Below, piece after piece: positions 6,816 through 10,646 of a stretch of DNA of 10,646 nt. A program made the position numbers and the translations under genes. The DNA comes from JAGMDK01 sp023128695 (GTDB lineage: Bacteria; Planctomycetota; Phycisphaerae; UBA1845; Fen-1342). The number at the start of each line of letters is the position of its first letter. Position 1 is the stretch's first letter. Under the pieces are notes generated by a model. The model saw only the letters and a list, made by a program, of their open reading frames with translations, made no database searches and was not told where the DNA came from. The stretch covers positions 1 through 10,646 of the forward strand of contig DAOVQG010000162.1 of NCBI GenBank assembly GCA_030628805.1. Reading direction: 5' to 3'.

Positions 6816-8075
6816 ATGTCACACGGAAGCGAGTCAATCTTGTTGGAAAGCGGCGTGGGTACCGTGCTGGGGCCGCGGAATCCGAAGCCGCTCGAAGGCC
6901 CTGAGATACCGCTGTACGAGTGCAGCGGTGAGACCTTCGGTGTTGCGGAATTCGCCGCGGCTCACCAGGGATTGCTCAACCAGCTTGAGGCCAGTATCGT
7001 TGCGCGCGGCCGAGATCTGCTTCTCGATCGTTCCTCGGTTCCCTCCGACTTGGCCACCTGCTTGACCCGGTCGTGTGATATTCCGTCGAGTAGCAAGCCC
7101 ACTCTGCATGTTAGTAGAAGCGGTGCACGGTCCGCATACTGGCGAGAACGAAGCCTGAAGTTGAAGGGCTGCCGGCCAACTTCTGATGGAGCAACTTTTC
7201 CTCTCGAAGTGTTGCCCTTCGGTGCGCGGCGAATCACGCACGTACGCGTCCCTTTCGGTGTTATGCGGGCCGAGGGCGTGATGCGCGAGATCCTCGCATA
7301 CTGCTTCCTCACCCAGAATGGGATGCCCGTGCACTCGACGCCGGTGTGTGTGTGGGAGTATCGCACTTCCGGCCGGTCCCTCGGTTACTGCCTCGTCTTG
7401 CGAACAAAGGGCGAGGAACGCGCCGAACAGTTCATTGACTATCCTGCCTGCTCGCTTGGTGACATTGTCAAGCCGCTCCGTGATAAGGCACGCGCGCCCG
7501 TACACGGTCCGTTCGGCTCTGAACTGCGCCTGCGCGGCCTCAACCTCTGGAAGTATCTGGACCAAAAGGCGGAGTGTCTTGCACGGCTACACTTTGCCGG
7601 CGGCGCTCGGGGTGTACTGAACAGCAACATCGGCAACGATGTGCTCGTTAGGAACGCAGTGGGCGATCTCGATGTTTATCTCTGCGATTTCGACACTTTC
7701 AGCGTGATGCCAGTGCCCGCCGGTCCCCGTGAGCCCTTCCTTGAAGCGTTCACGCTGCGGTGCCTAGTTGAAGTCGTTAAGGGGAGCCTCTCGATCCTCG
7801 ACTACGTTGATCTGCCCCGTGATTGCAGCCCTGCGGACCGGGGCCAGTATCTGGGCGAAGTATACTTCCAACGCAGTTCATGCTGGCGCGCGTACAAGAG
7901 GGTCTTCGATCGAAACGTGAGCCAACGCATCTGGAGCATGGCCGCCGTAGACGCCGCGTTCCAACACGCGCGCCGGACGGAGGCGTTCGCGAACGTCCTT
8001 TCCAGTTGCGTACTCAACAGTCACTACTTGGACACGATGGCCGCGCAGCGTGGCATTTTCTATCCACACAATTGA
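6816..8075 (+). CDS. SelO-like (pseudo)kinase-fold protein, divergent
   Basis: A 419-residue protein whose family I cannot fix with certainty. Several blocks follow the order of SelO (YdiU), a pseudokinase that AMPylates proteins. SLKLKGCRPTSDG (113–125) resembles the glycine-rich lysine block L-K-G-x-G-x-T. MREILAYCFLTQNGMPVHST (156–175) resembles the I-R-E-F-L-x-S-E-A-M-x-x-L-G-I-P-T helix. RGVLNSNIGNDVLV (265–278) matches the position of H-G-V-M-N-T-D-N in SelO, and VYLCDFDTF (287–295) takes the place of the D-Y/F-G metal-binding motif. Compared with SelO the His is Arg, the T-D pair is S-N, and DFD replaces DYG. Length is shorter than SelO (about 480). HipA-like or other kinase-fold families are alternatives. 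The start lies 8 nt after the carbamoyltransferase stop with no strong ribosome-binding site, suggesting coupled translation. It could modify a protein partner or phosphorylate or AMPylate a small molecule. Confidence 0.5.
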   Translation: MSHGSESILLESGVGTVLGPRNPKPLEGPEIPLYECSGETFGVAEFAAAHQGLLNQLEASIVARGRDLLLDRSSVPSDLATCLTRSCDIPSSSKPTLHVSRSGARSAYWRERSLKLKGCRPTSDGATFPLEVLPFGARRITHVRVPFGVMRAEGVMREILAYCFLTQNGMPVHSTPVCVWEYRTSGRSLGYCLVLRTKGEERAEQFIDYPACSLGDIVKPLRDKARAPVHGPFGSELRLRGLNLWKYLDQKAECLARLHFAGGARGVLNSNIGNDVLVRNAVGDLDVYLCDFDTFSVMPVPAGPREPFLEAFTLRCLVEVVKGSLSILDYVDLPRDCSPADRGQYLGEVYFQRSSCWRAYKRVFDRNVSQRIWSMAAVDAAFQHARRTEAFANVLSSCVLNSHYLDTMAAQRGIFYPHN

Positions 8076-8115
8076 TGGCGCGCCCACGGTTGCGGGACAG
8101 GAAGCAGCGGAGCCA

Positions 8116-9195
8116 ATGAGGTGCTTGTTCCGGCGGTGGTCAGAGGTACCGGTGGTTAACTCAATGGGCAGGTCACAGATGAATCGGGTAGCGACCGAAG
8201 TCACGGTGGGCGGTTTGCACGATTCTGTATTCAGTTTGAGAAAAGACCACAACGGATATAGGCCGGTGTTCCCCCTGGGCAACATCTTCGGGAGCTGCCC
8301 ATACGACTGCACGTTTTGCAACGTGAAGGCAACGACCGCGGTGTCCCCGGAGCAGGCCAAGGGACGCTTTACCGCCCTCCTGAGCGAGTATCTTGGGCAA
8401 ATCGACGGACCTTACCATCCTGTGATATACAACCAAGGCAACGTAACTAGCGCACGAGAATTCCCAAGGCGGTTGCTTGACGAGATTCTTGAGCAATTCC
8501 GTTCCGACGAGCGTGTGTTATACGTATCGCTCAACTCCCGGGAGCGCGACGCCACACCACGAACACTCGCCTATCTCGAGCGTAAGGAACTGCCGTTTGC
8601 GATCCATTTTATACTTGGGATTGAGAGTTTCTCCGAGCGCACGCCCACGATCTTGGGGAAGGATACGTCCGGCGAATTGACCCGTTTTGTCCAGAAGTTG
8701 CGTTGCTACAATACGAAGGCTTCCAATGTTCGCAAGAGGCGGCAGTATGCGTTTGGGCTCGATGTAAACCTTCTGTTTCTGCCGGAGCTGTACCTCGCCC
8801 CGTATGCCCGTCGAACCGGCAATGTCCAAACAATCAGGAACGGGATTGAGAAGGATCTCATCTGCTTACTCGAAGGATGTGTTGCGGACGTCCCGGTACA
8901 GATCAACATTCACCCCTACTCTCGCGTGGAATCGCTTCCGTACGAGGATGCGAACCTCGCGCTCTTGGTTCCCTTGTTACCGACACTTCAACAGCATATA
9001 GACCGACTCAACGAGGCAAGATCCCGGTGTCCATCACACCTGTTCGTCGGAATGGAAGGAAACGGGTATTCGAGCGTGTTTTGGGAAGAACAGAAGAGAA
9101 AGTGGGCGTCGGTCTTAAGCACATTCAACGAAACGGGACAGACAGTGGAACTGCCGAGCCTGGAAGAAGAGCGCGGTAGCTCGCGGCGAATCTAG
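8116..9195 (+). CDS. Radical SAM enzyme, Elp3/TIGR01210-like
   Basis: Radical S-adenosylmethionine enzyme. The cluster-binding motif C-x3-C-x2-C is in GSCPYDCTFCNVKATT, with cysteine codons at 8296, 8308 and 8317. Downstream, PVIYNQGNVTSAREFPRRLL and FILGIESFSERT give the expected barrel strands, the second carrying the G-I-E-S SAM-binding motif. The order of the C-rich loop, a Y-N-x-G-N segment, an E-F/P segment and G-I-E-S resembles Elp3 and the archaeal TIGR01210 (RaSEA-type) proteins, but no acetyltransferase domain follows. The C-terminal part (INIHPYSRVE, FVGMEGNGYSSVFWEE) is unfamiliar and may bind substrate. Start choice is uncertain: a GTG at 8050 would overlap the previous gene by 26 nt, ATG 8116 has AGGAAG about 11 nt upstream, and ATGs at 8164 and 8179 are also possible. 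It belongs to the carbamoyltransferase cassette. The reaction (methylthiolation, C–C bond formation or rearrangement) cannot be told from sequence. Confidence 0.85.
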   Translation: MRCLFRRWSEVPVVNSMGRSQMNRVATEVTVGGLHDSVFSLRKDHNGYRPVFPLGNIFGSCPYDCTFCNVKATTAVSPEQAKGRFTALLSEYLGQIDGPYHPVIYNQGNVTSAREFPRRLLDEILEQFRSDERVLYVSLNSRERDATPRTLAYLERKELPFAIHFILGIESFSERTPTILGKDTSGELTRFVQKLRCYNTKASNVRKRRQYAFGLDVNLLFLPELYLAPYARRTGNVQTIRNGIEKDLICLLEGCVADVPVQINIHPYSRVESLPYEDANLALLVPLLPTLQQHIDRLNEARSRCPSHLFVGMEGNGYSSVFWEEQKRKWASVLSTFNETGQTVELPSLEEERGSSRRI

Positions 9196-9799
9196 CTTCG
9201 TCAGGGCGATTATCTCTCCGTGGTCCGACCGTCAATCGGCGCGTTGAGGTCGGTAGCTGGCACATCAAGAACATTCCGCTGCATCCAACTGGACAGGCAA
9301 TCCAGGGTCATCACGCTCGACGTCCAGCCTGGCCGGCTGGACATCCTGCGTGCGAAACGGCCATTGGTGCGGTCCGAAGCCTCAGCTAGCGCTTCAGGCG
9401 ATTCGAACGAATGTGGTTACTACCGAGTCCCAGGCCCGTCCACCCTGCCACCCGCGGCACACTGCTTCACCTCCGCGACAGGTCATCCTCGGGAAGTTCC
9501 CCGACTGATGACAAGCCCATAGCCCAAGCAAGCGGGCTTCATTCAACAGACGGTTCCAGCCATGCTCGCTCTGCGAGATGGCCAAAACCGCCTAGTGTTC
9601 CGTCACACGTTAATTTACGGGTAGGGTGGGCGTCTGAGCTTGTGAATCAAATCGTTGGGACGTATTGGCCAATCCTGCTCGCGGCCACGGTTGGGCGAGC
9701 CGAGCAGGGATGGCGCCCAGCCTTCATCCCAGCACGCCGACGGCCTCGGCCCAACACGCCGGCGGCCTCGGTTTTGCCTGCCGGCGGCGGATTTCGCCG
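9196..9799. other. Gene-poor stretch between cassette and IS remnant
   Basis: I see no credible gene. Open frames on the plus strand (9220–9522 and 9411–9968) are Arg/Ser/Pro-rich, overlap each other, and the second runs antisense into the transposase. No strong terminator hairpin with a T-run follows the radical SAM gene. A 22-bp tandem duplication at 9733–9771 lies next to the IS remnant. The left end of the IS should lie somewhere here, but I could not identify terminal inverted repeats or a target duplication. Confidence 0.5.
9733..9771. repeat. Short tandem direct repeat, 22-bp period
   Basis: cacgccgacggcctcgg (9733–9749) is repeated with one mismatch as cacgccggcggcctcgg (9755–9771). 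A related ggc-rich piece follows at about 9778–9789. Probably replication slippage or part of the IS end region. Confidence 0.4.
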
Positions 9800-10646
9800 C
9801 TACGTTTGCATCAGCCGCTCTCCAAAATGCACCAAGTTGTACGCCAACGCCGACCACAAGGCGACGCAGCGCACCTTCTTCAACCCCCGGACCAAGAACA
9901 CCCCCAGCCCGCGATACGCGCGCGTTTCCGCGTTGACCGTTTCGGCGGTCGCCGCCCGTTCGGGATAAACCCGCTTCGCCTCCGGCGTCGTCATCCGCTG
10001 TCGCCACGCCGGCAGCACGGCGGAGTCCTTGCGGTCATGCGTACACGGCTCGCCGGCGCGGTTCTTCGGCAGCGGGGCGTAGATCGCCACACCCTCCAAC
10101 TCCGCCGCCGTGATCAACTCCTTGTTGACGAACCCGCCGTCAAACAGATGTTCCTTTACCTTATGTCCGCTGCGCTGTTCGGCCTGTTTCCGCAGCGGCT
10201 CACTCTGCTGCGCGTCGCTGCCGGTGTTGACCACGTCGACGGACACGATCGCCCGGCTGGCCACATCCGTGCCGAACTGCACGTTGTACGCCGGCTGAAT
10301 CGCCCCGCCCGGCATCTTCATGCGCCGCGCCTCGGCATCCGTCGTCGAGACCCGGGCCTCGTTCTTACGCGACGGCTTGCCGGTTTGGTTCTTCTTGATC
10401 GCTTCCAACTCCGGCAGCACGGCCAAGGCCTGCTCGACACGGTCCAGCTTCTCATCCGCGGCCCGCTGCCGGGCCGCCTTCGCCCGCGACAAGGGCCGTG
10501 ATCATTTGCGTGAACAGTTCGTCCAGCGCCGCTTGGTGTTGGACGCGAAAGTCGCTGAGCGTGTGATGGTTGACCGACACCCCGCCGCACAGCCAACGGT
10601 ACGCGTCGTGTGCACGGCTGGCAGACGCTCGTCCAGATTGACGGGC
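9800..10646 (-). pseudogene. IS1182-family transposase, internally deleted and frameshifted
   Basis: DDE transposase of the IS1182 group, running off the right edge of the window. The upstream frame (10646 down to about 10490) reads HDAYRWLCGGVSVNHHTLSD, then FRVQHQAALDELFTQMITAL. The downstream frame (about 10492 to 9800) reads LSRAKAARQRAADEKLDRVE and goes on through RKNEARVSTTDAEARRMKM, PAYNVQFGTD, LFDGGFVNKE, AATAETVNAETR and LGVFLVRGLKKVRCVALW. The two frames differ by one base. The family segment normally between them (the Q-D-G-T-R-V-R-A-S-A-G region, about 60–70 residues, carrying the first catalytic Asp) is absent. This is a deletion plus frameshift at about 10485–10500, so the element cannot transpose by itself. 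A long antisense frame on the plus strand is a shadow. Confidence 0.85.
9800..10646 (-). mobile_element. IS1182-family insertion sequence remnant
   Basis: The extent is given only by the transposase remnant. The C-terminal end of the transposase faces the carbamoyltransferase cassette. The left terminus should lie within about 50–200 bp beyond 9800, but I could not see a convincing inverted-repeat end. The right end is outside the window. Confidence 0.6.

Noticed and set aside
6816..8075. Calling this protein an aminoglycoside phosphotransferase to make an antibiotic-modification cluster
   Set aside because: The H-x-D-x-x-x-x-N catalytic loop of that family is not present; the motif order fits SelO better.
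9665..10501. Plus-strand open frame of 278 codons near the right end
   Set aside because: It is antisense to the IS1182 transposase and is Arg/His/Leu-rich, typical of a shadow frame.

Overview
The window is GC-rich bacterial DNA from an accessory or rearranged chromosomal region. A Planctomycetota or similar environmental bacterium is my best guess. The pointers are a DUF2924–large serine recombinase pair, an IS1182-type transposase and palindromic dispersed-repeat elements. None of these is diagnostic, and no rRNA, tRNA or marker gene is present.

Left part (1–3411): a graveyard of truncated genes. First come about 680 bases without a recognisable gene, holding a 17-bp inverted repeat (81–140) and a REPIN-like double hairpin (156–226). 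On the minus strand follow a 3'-truncated large serine recombinase, with its tail replaced by an out-of-frame scrap that may come from an aminoglycoside-phosphotransferase-like gene, and an internally shortened DUF2924 gene. On the plus strand is a wrecked ABC-importer operon: the C-terminal two thirds of an NMT1/THI5-like substrate-binding protein, a MITE-like nested-hairpin element (2735–2867), the N-terminal half of an ATPase, and the last ~40 codons of its permease joined out of frame.

Centre (3449–9195): four apparently intact genes, all on the plus strand. The first encodes a triple-transmembrane protein with a soluble C-terminal domain, and its base composition is visibly lower in GC than its neighbours. 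Then comes a tight three-gene cassette: a NodU/CmcH/TobZ-type carbamoyltransferase with an unusual Ser/Thr/Pro-rich tail, a protein with SelO-like (pseudo)kinase motifs, and a radical SAM enzyme with Elp3/TIGR01210-like features. The 8-nt gap and the short or overlapping junction between these three suggest one transcript. I know of no described system with this combination, so it is the best candidate for a new pathway. Its substrate cannot be read from the sequence.

Right part (9196–10646): about 600 bases without a recognisable gene, including a short 22-bp tandem duplication. It is followed by an IS1182-family transposase on the minus strand that has an internal deletion with a frameshift and runs off the window edge.

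At least five coding sequences in the flanks have deletion-type junctions while the central cassette is clean. This fits either a recombination-prone integration site or assembly chimerism.
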